DNA of 64,000 nucleotides from Polydactylus sextarius. Lineage: Eukaryota; Chordata; Actinopteri; Polynemidae. The translations under genes and the position numbers were made by a program. The notes below the pieces were generated by a model. The model saw nothing but the letters and a program-made list of their open reading frames with translations. It was not told where the DNA came from and made no database searches. Of the stretch, positions 40,501 to 54,703 are shown piece by piece. Every line of letters begins with the position of its first letter. Position 1 is the first letter of the stretch. The DNA lies in the NCBI GenBank assembly GCA_016801845.1, contig CM028912.1, positions 23,711,501 to 23,775,500 of the forward strand, in the 5' to 3' direction.

Positions 40501-43500
40501 AAATTAACCCATAGTGACAGCACAAGCCTAAAATAGAGTTTCACGTCCATTCAGAAAAAAATAACTGATGGGAAGTGATAATACTGGTCATATGCAGCCC
40601 ATCAACATATCAGTTGGCTGATTTCATTGGCTTATAATCGTCCTATAAAAGCAGCGTCAATATCATCTCAGAACATATAGAACATAGGGGAAGATTCTTG
40701 CAGTGACTTACGTCCCTGAGCAGGTGAAAACAATCAATAAAACAGAGAGAAAGTTATTATCTCCACTACAGAAGAACCAACAACCAGTTACAAGCTGTGC
40801 TGAGGAAGATCATGGGCTCTTCTATCTGGATCAAAAACTGGCATCAGCTTCAACCCCAACAATCCACTACCAGTCACTCAAACCTGTCATACCACGGTCA
40901 TGTTCCTGTTGGTTTGTCAGTCAGAGTTCATGTAGAACTCATGGTTGCTGTGAAACATTACAGGGAAATGATACGTTTGCATTTTTCATTCAAGCTCAAA
41001 CATGCACCTCACATGAGCTGAGGCTGGAACTGCAGCTTTACTGCTAACAGGAAGTAGAAGAGTACACACCATCAGGACAGTGACGCAGGTGCGGACACAT
41101 TAGCAGCAGCTGGTCTATGCAGACCTCCTAGTGTGCCAGGGATTCAAACCAGCAACCAACTAGCTCCACATCCACCCGCTCAGGTTCCTCTGTAACTCAT
41201 CTCTAACAGCTCTGAAGGGTTTCAATCTGACGAGTTGAGTTTCAGACCCAATTCTCTTCTGTCAACTTGTTTCAACTTGCAGCATCAGAGTCAAATAGTA
41301 AACAGTTTCTCACAGTGTGTGTGGTTCCTGATTGTTAACAACTGATAAAGACCAGCACAGAGCTGCTGCTGCTGCTGCACACAACATACCACAGCAGTCT
41401 GGAGGCCAAACAAGCAACAACATTCATCAGGATCATAATAATGAGTCTAGAACCAAAATAACTTAACCACCACAACCTGCTCAGTATATGGCCTTCACTG
41501 TTCAAAACACACTTCCTGTTTAAAACCTCTAACAATGATGTTACTTAACAGTATATGTAGTCAGTGTTCAGAGTGACAGAAATTGAAACTCTCCTTGAAG
41601 AAACTTGTACTCCTACACACTAGAGCAACAAGGCACCAAAATGAGTAATACACCAACAAACATTTGACACAAAAAACCTGCTCATCTTCAGACATGAAAA
41701 ATGGTCCTAGGATTTTCTTTTACCAAGAATTAAAAACAATCAGATGACAAAAAAGTGAAAAAGTAAGGCCAGAACACCTGGATCTCCCCCTGGTGGCAGA
41801 TGGGACATGATCCAAACTAGATCATAAAAGGAGCAGCAGTTGATATCATGTTGATGTATGCGATGATAATCATCAACACTTGTAATTAAATGAATTATCC
41901 AGTGCGTTTGAGATTCTCTTACAGCTGCAGGTGAAACATGAAGGTTAGAGAAGCTAATGTCTGTGTGAAGGACGACAAACTCAAAGCATAAACACAAACA
42001 CAGCCCACACCCTGAGAAGCAGGCGTGGAGCTTCCTGTGTTAACAACACTCTCCTTCTCTTAAGGAACAGGAAGTGGTCTCATCTGGGTCGTGAGGTAGG
42101 TCAGTGTGTTGTCAAGTTTTATGACCTCTGACCTCTAGAGGAAAAAGAAAAGAAAAAGCTAGGCGGCAGAAAATCACTCATCTTCACACAAAACTTTCAG
42201 ATGAACAACAGTAAATGAACACACAGCCCAGTTTAATGCTCACAAAGTGACAGTTTATACAAGCAGCAGCAGCAGTGGGGGTTAATTATGTTAGTGATAT
42301 CTCTAATACAGACACACAGAGCCTGCTTGACATTTATCACGGTTTAAGTTGTCTTCATAATCACAGTAATTCAGTGATAGTTATATGTAAACCTACCATG
42401 ATTTGAATGGTCCGAATTTAAGAAAAATGTACAAAACTACAAGCTAAAAAATGAAAACTTCACGGCAGATCGGACGGAATTATAATTTGTTTTTCACCTT
42501 TGACCTCTGGCTCTGAATCAAAGATCCTTTACCAATGTTGTGTGATTGACATAAAGTGGCAAATCTGTTTCTGTAGCAGCAGAGATGACAGAAGCGTACG
42601 TCTGCTGTGCTTCTAAACGACTTATTGAAGCGTGTGAGCCGTGCGACCGCAGATTGTCATACAAAGACTCGCACTGTACAAACACTCAGCTGCTCGGCCT
42701 CCACATTCCTGCGATGTGTCTGAGACACAAGAATGTTTTCCTGCCCCCTGATAAACACTCCATCATCTAACAACAGGACAGTTCCACAACGGCAGGGGGA
42801 GAGGGAAATGAAAGAGGAAGAAACAAAGACGCATAATGTTAATAGCTGGGCAGTCAGCGTTAATACGACAGAGTTTAACGTGTTAAAATAAGTTCATACG
42901 TTAACGCAAGTTTGTTTACTTCGGGTTTGCTGACCTCTGACATGAAAGCCGCCGATTATCTAGGGCTGGGCGAAAAATAATATCTATTGCGATAGACACA
43001 TGATCACTATCAATAGAACATACGTGGAACAGAAGGTTCAACAGAGTTCCAGACATCACATTCGTTTTGTTTACGCCGCCATATTGTTGCCGATTACGCT
43101 GCCCGGTGTGCTTTTTACAAATACTGAGGCAGTCAGGGTGGACAAATTATCAGACCAGTCGTTCCCTGACATCGACAATTACCTAACTAGGTTTCCCTCG
43201 TCCTACACCTGAGAATGCCACAAATCATACAAGAGCCTGGAGGGATACAGATGGACACAATCTGGCTTCATCAGCTGTCTCCAGGTCTGAAGTCTACCCG
43301 CGAAAGACCATGTTGTTGTTGTCGGAAAGTGGTGATTACTTGTTAGCAATTACATACACCAGCATGGCCTTAAAGCCTGAGAGAGTGAAACAGTTTTCCT
43401 TGCTGAATTGTTTTTGAGTTATTAGTGATGCAGTGCCTTGCATTGAAAACTATTGTTCTTCTATGCATTTCTTCTACTTCTTCCTCTTCCGGCAAAGTTT

Positions 43501-44274
43501 TGATTTTGAATACCTAAAATACAGCCGACCTCACACAGACAAATAATACACAGTATCCATAATACACAGTAGCTCGATCAGACTCAGTGTGCTATTGTTT
43601 TTTTTCTCCAGAAAAATTTCCCATAGAAAATGAATGGGAAATGAAGTAAAAAAAAAAAAAAAACATCACAAATTTTCAAGGTTTTACAAACATCTATTGC
43701 TCTGGCATAAATTCACCTAGAGACATCATTAAAACTTTAAAATGGAGACACAAGTCTTGTGTACTGACGTGGCATTGACTGTTGAGGCTTAGAGTGGATG
43801 TCATCAGGTAGAGACAGTGGAGGAAAACGCTTGGACAAAAATGTTTTTTACACGGTGATCACAGCCACAAATTTCCCTCTACACGTATGATTTTCTCCAA
43901 AGTTGTAGTCACACTTGGCATGGTCCCTATAAGGGTATTTATCAAAACAATAGGATTTATGGTTTTTGAATTAGCTGCTTCTAAATCACTGAGAGGCTGC
44001 TAAGAAATGTCAACCACCTCATTCAGCCCAATGTTAATCCAGAAAAGGATTTTACTAAAAAAAACAGAGAGTACAGTTTTATTAACTCGCTGTGTTGTCC
44101 ACATTTTTAACACTAGGAAGAAAAAAAAAATACATTATACAATACATGCAATTTTGGCAATACCTCCTTTACTTTTTTAATAAATAGCAGTAGTTTGAGA
44201 CACACATTTCATGTGGGACACAGCAGAGGTGAGATAATAGGTGTGTATTGCATGGACTGTTGGCTGCCCATGTG

Positions 44275-44315
<41 letters not shown>

Positions 44316-45614
44316 GTCTATAATTCTCCCAATCAACCCTGCACCCAGATAGCCGAGTGGTTAGAGTGCATTACTTTGTCATATAAGCTGTGCAGCGATT
44401 GCGAGTTTGAATCCTGGCGATGCCGATCACGCTTGCATAAACCAAAAACTTCTCTTATTAAAAACTTTGATTGTTAAAAACGACATGACGGTTGATTGCA
44501 CCCAGACAAATTATACATAGGACATAATTCAAACAAAATAAAACTGCACCAACTTCTCCCCATTGAAAATGAATGCGACTAGATGAAGTGATGAACTTTT
44601 TACGACACTAGTCACGATGGAAAAAAGATAAAACGAGGTGAGGAATTGCTCTATATCAAATTTCATCTTCATTTCATTATTTTCGATTCATTATAGAAAA
44701 AGGATTGGATGAGGAGACAAGATGGACGACAATACAGCTCCTACAGTAGCAACTGCAGCAGCCATTGCATCACTCTCGTGATTTCCTGCAGGAGAATTGT
44801 CTAGTTGTTTTTTTTATAATTTTATGCTGGTTTGATACTAACATATTACTGTTTGTTACATGTCAAAGATGTTACTTCCACTCTTTCAGGTGTAAACTAA
44901 TTTCTTATTTACAAAATAGTTTGCACATTTTGTTTGATTAAGCATTTATTTAATGTCTATAATTGCACATTGACCAGTATGTTTATTTATTTGACTGTTA
45001 CTTGTAGTTGTGTTTACTTCTTTTTAAAGGTTAAAGGTTACGGTTAAAATAAAAGTATTTCAATTCAGCCTTTTTCTCTCCCGCTCCTTATTTCGAATAG
45101 GTTAAAAAAAAAAACTAATCAATAATTATCGACATCGACTGATATGAAACACTTATATCGTGATAGATTTTTAAGCCACAACACCCAGCTACGATTATCC
45201 ACAAGAAACTTCACTGACCTGCAGCAACGAGCAGGAACACTGAACAAGTCTGTTGTTTGGGACTAACTGTGACGGTTGGTAACGTGTTTTCATTCAGCTT
45301 CAGCTTGTTGTTGGTGGGTGGACACTTCCTCTGATTTGTCACCACTTCTTTAACTACTCCTGCTCCCTGCTCTCCAACTTATTGCGACTGTCATGAACTG
45401 ATGAGCTGAGTGTGTCTCTGTGCTGTTTATGGTCCAAATCCTGCAGTCACATCGTCTGACTATACTTACTTTACTTACTTCTTCTGACTGTAAGTAAGTA
45501 CTGTGTACACACACAGTATATACTTACTGTGTGTGTGTGTGTTTGTTCCAGCTGCATCCTCTGGTTGTACAGGAAAAAGGCAAGACTCCTCCCTGCAGTA
45601 CAGTAATGACAGGC

Positions 45615-45653
<39 letters not shown>

Positions 45654-46865
45654 ATAGCACAAAACCAAAAGAGCAACACCAGCAAACTAGCCAGTTGGGA
45701 AGAATCTAACACAATGCAGGGAGAAGGAACCACACACACATATTTGGGTCAGTGATGTGATTGTGATCTATCATCATCATCATCATCATGACAGTTAAAA
45801 ACTGTCACACCCTGAGGAGAGAAAGAGGGAGCAAGGTCTGGAGGCAGAATAATCAGGAGAGGAAATGAGGAGTCAGGGATTATACAGCTGAGTGAACGCT
45901 GCAGTGGCTCTGTGGTTACACACACACACACACACACAGAAACATAAGTACTCACACATTTAAGCTCAAAGCCACACTCTCACACACAGGGTAGGTCTGT
46001 CCCCAGAAAGTGGAAGTATCAGTTGAGAAGATCTGCTCACTGTCAGGAAGCAGAGCTCAACACTGAACCTCAGGACTGTGTTGGGAGTGTGTACGTGTCT
46101 GTTGTTATGATAATGTTATCTTTCAGTATAAAATCAACTGTCAAACTGTGAATTACTAAACAAACAACAGCAGCTCTGTATTTCTAATAACTCTTCTAAC
46201 CAACCTTCTCATCTTTCTTAACCACTTCACACAGATCTTACATCAGCTCTGCCACTGCCAAGATGACGTCAGAAAAAACTACCGCGCTCTGCTTCACACA
46301 CCTCTTCTTCCACTGTGGCTACCAATTAGTATGTATTAGATGTCATCTTTCTATTTGGGAAAAGCGACTCCCATATTTACTTGTTTGTGTCACTGGTTTC
46401 ATTCCCTTTTTGTTCTTGTTGGGTGAAACCTGCTCATACGAGTTTCTTTTTTTCTAAGTTTTGTTTTGCCTACTGTGAAGTACCCGGCAATTTGTACGTA
46501 TTTGTACATACGTTAATATGACGTTTACCAGGAAAACAAAGAAATGACGATGGGGAAGGCACACATCTGATGTGTAATTAGTGTCGGCTACATTGTAAAT
46601 GTACGAAAAGAAGGAGAATGAAGAATGACATTTAAAAGAATGAATGGAGAAAAATAACAAGACCTGAGGTTGCTATGACGACCATGTGAAACTTTCTGCA
46701 TGGATGCAGAGAATCACATGTCTGTGCAAGGATGCGTGTGTGATGGATCAGCTGCTGCACAAACATGAGGCCAGGAGTGTGTGTGTGTGTGTTTCTTTTT
46801 TATCTTGGGGCAAAAAATGCATATTTGCAATTCGTCCAAGTGTTTCCAGTTCTAAACATAGATGC

Positions 46866-46912
<47 letters not shown>

Positions 46913-46978
46913 GAATGGCTGGTCCTCCCACAAGAATTCTACATGACCTATTTCTCAACCCACGTCCATCTGCCACAA

Positions 46979-47029
<51 letters not shown>

Positions 47030-48494
47030 AAATTGTTTTCCTGTGCTACTGGAACATTCCTAGTCCACCAGCAGCAGATTTATTTCATCTCAGAAAAAAA
47101 AAATCGTCAAGTTCACTTTTCTTCTCTACAGCAGGGAGTTGATAAGAGTGTTACTATGCAGACAGTGTGAGCAGCTGATTTATCCACAGTTACAGTGGAG
47201 CAGAGCTCGTCTTTCTGGGTCATCTCAACATCTCAGTGAAGAGGTTCACTGTCAATTTTGACCAAATACACAAAAAAGGACATTGTTATTTATGCTACAT
47301 CATTTTACATCTTTTAAGGAAACAAAGTAAAGTCTAACAAAGCAGCTGAATCTACACACACGCATCCACATATCTTTAGATTTAGAGCGCAGTGTTTCCC
47401 CTGCACCAGACACTGACACAAACACTTAAAGGAATCATGATGCTCATGTGTTTTTTTTTTTTATGATGGTGGTTAACACGACGTATTTTCCGACATGCTC
47501 TCTGTCTGCTGTGTGGTCACCTGCGTCGATACAGAGCAGAGGAGAATTGAAAAGGCATGACCATGTAGAAATGAAGTATTGTCTTGTACATGAGATAGAT
47601 AACATAGACAAAAAAAACCTGTGTGAGAATCAGGTTTTTGAGTTTCTCAGTGACGGCTATCTGCACGTCAGTACACTGCAAACACAAACTGCCAACAGCT
47701 GAGGCAGCATTTTTCTTGGTGCAAGTTTGCAAAAATGTACATAAACACAGGCTTCACATAAAAAGAAGGCTAGAGCTGTCACACACACACACACCTCAGT
47801 TCACATCTCAACGTCTGCCTGACTCACACGATCCATGACTGTCTAAAATCAGCAGCAGTGACTACATCCATTAATTCTCGCATGTTGTCCAGGGAATCAT
47901 TTTTACATATCTCTTTGTATATCAGCCTCATCCACTGTTTTCAAATCCTTATCTAGACATAAACATGCACTGTATTAACCTGGCAAACGATAACAATATG
48001 GATGAGCTCTACTGTGTCACGCTGACTCCGCCCCCTCATCACATACAGAATGGAGTCAAAATGAAATGAAAGGTACCCTGGGACAGCTGATCTGAGAGTT
48101 TTTGTTTTTAAAGCCTCCTCCTCCTCGTCATCCTCATCCTGTTTCCCTTGCTCCATTTGTCTCTGAACCTCAGTGTTTTGTTCTCTCACTGTTACATAAC
48201 AGAGAGTGATCAGTTCAAGTACATAACAAGAACATCGACTCACTCATGAAGTCTGAGGTGTAGAACAAAAACACACAGATGAGGCTTTTATGTGCTTATT
48301 CCTTTGGACAAAAACAAAACATAAAGTAGAGTATTTTTTTTCTTTTGTCCCGTGATTGAGTAGTGACAGCAGCAGAGCAATGTTCTCATCGTCCTGCCGC
48401 CCCGTCACTCGTCCCACTTTCCTGCTTCCTTGGAAGGAAAAGTAGGACAAGAGGAGAAGAACACCCATGAAGAGCAGTCTGGTTCTTCATCATC

Positions 48495-48530
<36 letters not shown>

Positions 48531-51500
48531 CGCAGGCAGACAGACAGTTAGAGAGAGAGAGTACTTGACTGTGCAGCCCTGGTTAATTGAGTGGATACAG
48601 TCATTATGTTGCTAAACATTTGTTTGTGCCTGGAAAGTGGAGTAAAATGACTGTCTATGTTTGCAGGTTCACAAATTAGCAACAATAACTAAACTGTGAA
48701 CCACACAGAGAGCTGACCAGACCAGTTCTGATTCTGATCCTCCTAAAACCCTGATCAGGTCTCAGTGAGTCTGATCTGATCCCACATCATTTATTAATAA
48801 ACTTTATATGTTGACAGCAGGATAAAACGTTCAGTCTCTGTTAGCCTGTTGTTAGCTGTTAAACAGCTAGCCCGCTAACTGCAGCTGGAGACTGGAGTCC
48901 TGGTTCTGGTCTGCAGTCTCAGTGAGCTTGGTCCCAGTTCTCCGCCTGATCAGAACCACAACTACAAGGGTCTGTCATACAGACCCTTGTATTTACACCC
49001 TTAGACACTTGTAACACAGGCCAGCATCCTGTATTAACTAGAATATGGTTTCAGTTTGGACGTATTGACTGATCAGACTGAGGTGTTGTGGTGGTTCAGG
49101 ATCTGATCCAGATTCTAAGTGGGTCACATCAGCTGTTGCTCATTAACTAATTAAGACTCTGCTCTCACTGACGTCCAGTGCCATAAACAACAAGCCCCAC
49201 AGACTTATTTCAGTTCTTTCAGCCAATAATGAAAATATTTGTATAGAAGCTCAGATTCACTGAAAGGCTTCACTCTACCAGTCACGTTCACATACATTCA
49301 CACATACGGACGTGTATCATGGATCAGATTCTGATTGATGGAGAAGCCGTTTACTTCCTGAACCACTGCTGGAGAGAGACTGTGTAAGCTGATACCTAAT
49401 ACTGAGTTTACAGAGGAAATGATCATTTCTCAAAAATCTTTCTCTGTTTTATGTTCTGTTGTTCTGTTTATCTGAGCTGATAATTTCAGGCTCTGGTGGT
49501 GATGTGACCATATGATCAGATCTGATCCTAGGTAAATTCATGTCCTAATCGAGTTCCTAGTCTGGTCTGGCTTCCTCTCAGCTGAGTGGATCCACAAAGG
49601 ACAACAGTGTCAGTCCTCTGTTCATCATCTGTATTCAGTCTGAAATGTGTGTGTGTGTGTGTCTGACCCAGTGACCAGCAGACAGTCATGGATTAGTAAT
49701 ACAGTGGATTTAGGGGCCTGGGGTGATTATTACTGTGGGTTATGGCTGTACACAGGCAGCTGATGCAGCTTTCAAACTCTTCTGCCTCTGCAAAAATCTC
49801 AATAAAAACCACACTGACGTAATGTAGATGAATCTACTCTACATCACATTTTTATTCCACGTTTCATTTTAGATGAACAAAGCAAATCAACATAAACTGA
49901 ACAGAAAATATAAATAACAGGAAATGCAACAAAACATAAACAAATAAAAAGAAAGAAGGTGAAGCAAAGAAACGACTGAGAGACAGAGTGAAAAAAACCT
50001 CCAGACAAGATCTGACACATCACCAACATCCACCTGATCTACACCAACATCCACCTGATCTACACCAACATCCACCTGATCTACACCAACATCCACCTGA
50101 TCTACACCAACATCCAAGTCATCTAAAGAGTTGTTGTATATTCATAGTCATTCATTTCAGGATAGAAAATGTCAGGAGTTGTTTCATGGACATGGATTAA
50201 AAATTAGCATCCTCCTACATGCCACTGTGCTCACACACATATATGTGCCCACATTACCCCCCCATCCCCCACACACACACCCCCAACCCCCAGCTCTCCC
50301 TCCACCACACACACACATGTGTTTGATGTAGAGTTGCACCTGAACAGATATGAGGCTTAAAGCCACGGTTTTAAATCTGTCTGGGTTTATTTTGATTTTG
50401 TGTGTGTGTGTGTGTATATGTAAACACTTATGTATGCTGGCATGTGCTTCATGGTGAATTAGGATAAGCCTTAGTGAGAGGGGTATGTAAAGTGTGTGTG
50501 TGTGTGTGTGTGGTGTATTGAGTGGTATTTTGGCCTACATTTGGGGGGATGAGAGATTGCTGTTCTGTTTATTTATTTAAAGGGATTCAGCTCCTGTCAA
50601 GACACAGTCACATTGTCTGATTCAGAAACAACTTGATCTCATCAGATCTTAACTGTCAGCCCAGAGACAGTAACGTGGGATCAGATCAGATGGGACATGT
50701 CTGAGAAATACATTTTACAGGACACAATCTTATTGTCATTTAACTAATCAACTAACAGCTCTCATTTGACATTAAGCATCAAACATTTCCAGGGTCAGTT
50801 ATCCAGGTCTTACACAGACGACACTGATCCGTCGTATCAGTTGGTCAACTCTATAAATCAGCCTATAACACATATGTCATTATTAGCATATATGTTAAAT
50901 GTTCACTGTGTGCACTGGTGTGAAAAGGTGTCACTATTGTTTGCCCAGCTGGAAGCATAAATGCCTCCTCTGTATGCTTAATATATAACATATATGGTCC
51001 CTAAAAGAGTTAAAGTCAGGTCACCAATAGAATTGGCTCTGTGAGAGAGGGAAATATCTGATATACTACTACTTACGTCTTCATAGATGTACTGCACAGA
51101 CACTGGTTTATTTTATCTATGAAGACAAATGTGTGTTTGTATTTTGTGCTCGGCAGAGCAGCTTCACAGAGCTGGCCACATCCATGTAGAGCGCAGCAGC
51201 AGATCAGACACACTGATAGAAGACAAAAGCCTAAAAAAGCTCCTCATTAAGGTACAAACATACACAGTCCAGACATGACCTTACCACAACACTAGACCGC
51301 TGTAAAGCCACAGAAAATCAGTCTGGGTAAAAGGAGTTTTTTGTAGATCAACAAAGACATAAGTTCAAAAACATGTGATGTAATGGGCAACATTACATCA
51401 TGGGTTCTCTGTGTGAAGTGATGTCATGGCCCGCAGTCAGTGTTAAGTATCAAAAGAAAAGCCCACCTCCTGTTTCAGAGCAACAACCAAAGATCTGATG

Positions 51501-54494
51501 TGTCTGAATGCTGAAGGCGGAGGAGTTAACAAGGCTAACAATACACATGGCTACAGATGCAGGATGTGGACCAAACCTCCAGAAAAAATGAAGTGAAATC
51601 AAGTGAAAATTAGTTCAATTCAACTCTAGTACTTAAAAGACTTATTTGATGAGCTGCCATGATTGTCTGGTTGGTACTCTCATGCCCCCGTCAGGATGAA
51701 TTGTCTTTGGTGATCCTTTGACTTTTCCTGTGAATATCCCAGGGCCGATGGGGTCCTTGGTTTCCCAGACAGGAAACGATCTGAAGAGCTGCCTCCTGAA
51801 AACAATGAAGTGGGGAGCGGCCACTTCCTGCCTCTGTGCTGGTGAGAGGACCGGCAGCTCTGCCGTCACTGCTCCACCGCGGCATGTTCTCGTAGAGGAA
51901 CGCGGCCCCGCCTGTCTTCAGGTTAACCTCTGCTACGCTAGCTGCCGCTCGTTCTCTCTCACACACGACGGAATGACCCCAAACCCCCGATGATTCATGA
52001 CACGCTCGCTGGGAAGCCACACGTTGAATCTTCGCCATCGAAAAATCAACACAACAGTCAGAAAATGGAGAAAGAAGCCTGCATCATGGTCATGAAGTCT
52101 AAGATCATGTCAAATACAAATCATACAAATCATAGCCTGTTAACACACACACCTTTTAATAACATGATAATGATAGGATGGATAATAACTCCTGTCATCT
52201 AAAACAACGATGTTGTGTTTGTTATCAAAAACCATAAAAGCAGCAAATCATCCCATTTGAAAAAGCTGGACATTTAGTGATGTTTAGCTTTTCTGTGGTG
52301 TTAAAAAAGCAGCAGTTTAACACAAAGATAAAAACATCAACAGTCCTCCTGAAATACTAAAGTAGCCACCTACATTTTGCTCTAGTCTTTATTTCCTATA
52401 ACATTAAAGCTTGGCTCTCCATTAATCCAGACGCTCAGGGGAGTCGACCTTCATGCTTTCCTCTTCCGTCCTCCCACCATTTTTCTCCTCTTCCTCATTT
52501 CCTCCATCTTTTGTCTCTGTAGCAGCTCCATCATCAGAGAGAAACCATCAACCACTCCATTAACTGCTACTCTAACTGCTTCATTAACTGCTTCATTAAC
52601 CGCTTCATTCACTATGCACGAGGCACCGGTGCTTCCCCCTCCTCAGCCCTAACCCTGACCCAGGAACAGGTTAAAGATGAAGATGAAGGTGGAAGCTGTT
52701 GTTAAATCATGTAGTCATGAGTAGGGCTGGGCGATAAAAAAAAAAAAAAAAAAAAATGATCACGCTATATTTTTTTCATATCATCCGATCTTGATTATTA
52801 TCACGATTTTTTTATATTGTTTTGAAACAGCCAGTTTTACAGCATCTGTACTGAAAACTTACCAACTTAACATACCAAGTAAATAACAAAGCAAATTATA
52901 AGAGATGGACATAGAAAAATATAAAAACAATTGTTACTTGACAGTACAACAAATGAGAACAATATAATATAACTCAGCAAGACCCAGAATAAACAAATTG
53001 CTCCCTCTGGGATAATGAAGACGCCTTAATCATTTTCAGGTTATGATGCCACATACACTGTTAACATCATTGATACTTGCAAATGTGCATCACCTTTAAT
53101 AACAATACAGATTAGCTAGTTTCAATTTAAAATATAGCACAAGTTATCTGTCAGCTGGTGGGTGTCGTAAAGTAATTCAAAGCTAGAACAGTAGGGGGCG
53201 ATGCGTTTCTTTCCGTTATGATTGTCAACTATCGCTGATTGTTTATTTACCAGCCTTGTTCCTCCACACACAACGAACAATGGAGGCCGAGAGAAGACGT
53301 TTGCTAGAATTGGACCTGATTGACAATACAACTCTGTGTGTCTACGTATCTACAGATAAGGACGAGCATAAATCAGACTTTACTTCAACTTCCCGGCAAC
53401 TTACAAACGGAAGTGGAGCAGGAAGAGGTCGACTCTGATTAGCTGTTGTCAAGCACATTTCCCCCATGTTTGATCGAGTAAGTAGGCTCACAGGTGATCA
53501 CCGTAATCGACCTGAAATTTATCGCGATCACTAGCTGTGATCACTAGCTGCCCAGCCTTAGCCATGAGTGTGCGTGAACTTATAAAGAACTGTGTGCGTG
53601 TGTGTCAGCTGTCATTATGTTCAGGTGTGGCGGGAACATGGAGCGGATAGACCCACCTCTAACCCAGCACAGCTCCAAATTCCTGGCAATCCACAGTTTC
53701 CTGTATGTATGTAGGACTGTGTGTGTGTGTGTGTGTGTGTGGTAAATGAAAGGGAAGGAAAGCAGCAAGGTGAGGGTGGTAAACTCTGGGAGGTGCATCT
53801 GCCTCAGGCATGTGTTATGCATCCATTCACACACATTACAACACTTCCTGTATCCTGTCTGAAACGCTCCTGCACAAAAACAACTTGTTCAACATGCTAA
53901 AGATGAAGTTAATCAAGAAAAGGTAATAATAAATGTCACGAAGGTTGAATCCCAATGACTTAAGTACTAAAAACTAAAACTAGTACTGATCCTCATCCTG
54001 GTCTCAGAAACCCTCTGCTGCTCCTCTGCTTGCATATAAAAGGGTTAGGGTTAGGTGTGTGTGTGGAGGGGTTTAAAGCCTTTGTCAAGATAAATCAAAC
54101 TACTGCTCCGCTTCCACAGGTCACTCAGGTCAGAATGACAACTGCAGACAGTTTTCTGTTCCTCACTTGGGAAAAAAAACATCAAATCATCAGACTGTGA
54201 AGCCAAATATGTCAGTGACACATTTGTTAATCAATTCAGTTTTTCTTTAGAAGGCAAGAAAGAAAGTTCCTGCACAAACTGAAATTGTAGTAAAGGATAA
54301 AGGACGATTGACTGACAGTGGATGATGAAACACGCACACACACACACACACACACACCAGAGATGTATTTTGTGTGAGTGGAGACAAAGGTTGATCAGTA
54401 TGAAATGTAAATCCTGCACATGGTTATAATGTGGAGCACAAAATGTGTAATCTTATGTAATCTCTCTCTGCAAAGCCGCCCCCACCCCACCCTT

Positions 54495-54562
<68 letters not shown>

Positions 54563-54703
54563 GATAAAGCTGTGGGTGTCACTGAAAAGCTGCCAAACTC
54601 TACAGAACTGTGAACTGTCTGGAGCTGAGATAGAAATGGGGTTGGGAAGCAGGCTGAGCAAAACCACACACGTCACATCAAAAACAAACTCTTTCAGCTT
54701 CAT

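Larger units (their letters stand above)
42961..45191. mobile_element. hAT-like non-autonomous element, 2231 bp, exact 8-bp target duplication
   Basis: The flanking 8-mer CGATTATC occurs exactly at 42953-42960 and 45192-45199. The ends TAGGGCTGGGCG (left) and TAGCTGGGTGTT (right, inverted) are imperfect terminal inverted repeats. Subterminal TATTGCGATAG and inverted CTATCACGATAT also pair. TAGGGCTGGGCGA ends with 8-bp duplications are typical of fish hAT-like elements. No transposase domain is visible. The interior holds a CA microsatellite and a tRNA-like segment. Confidence 0.85.
42843..45224 (+). repeat. repeat B, copy split by a hAT-like element
   Basis: The two halves (42843-42960 and 45192-45224) join to give AAAGCCGCCGATTATCCACA, matching AAAGCTGTAATTATCCACA in the uninterrupted copy at 7165-7325. 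Confidence 0.75.

Noticed and set aside
44346..44425. Functional tRNA gene
   Set aside because: Box A and B are present, but no closed acceptor stem or clear anticodon arm is visible, and it lies inside a transposon.
50021..50125. CRISPR-like array
   Set aside because: Units are directly adjacent without spacers and the context is a vertebrate intron. It is a minisatellite.
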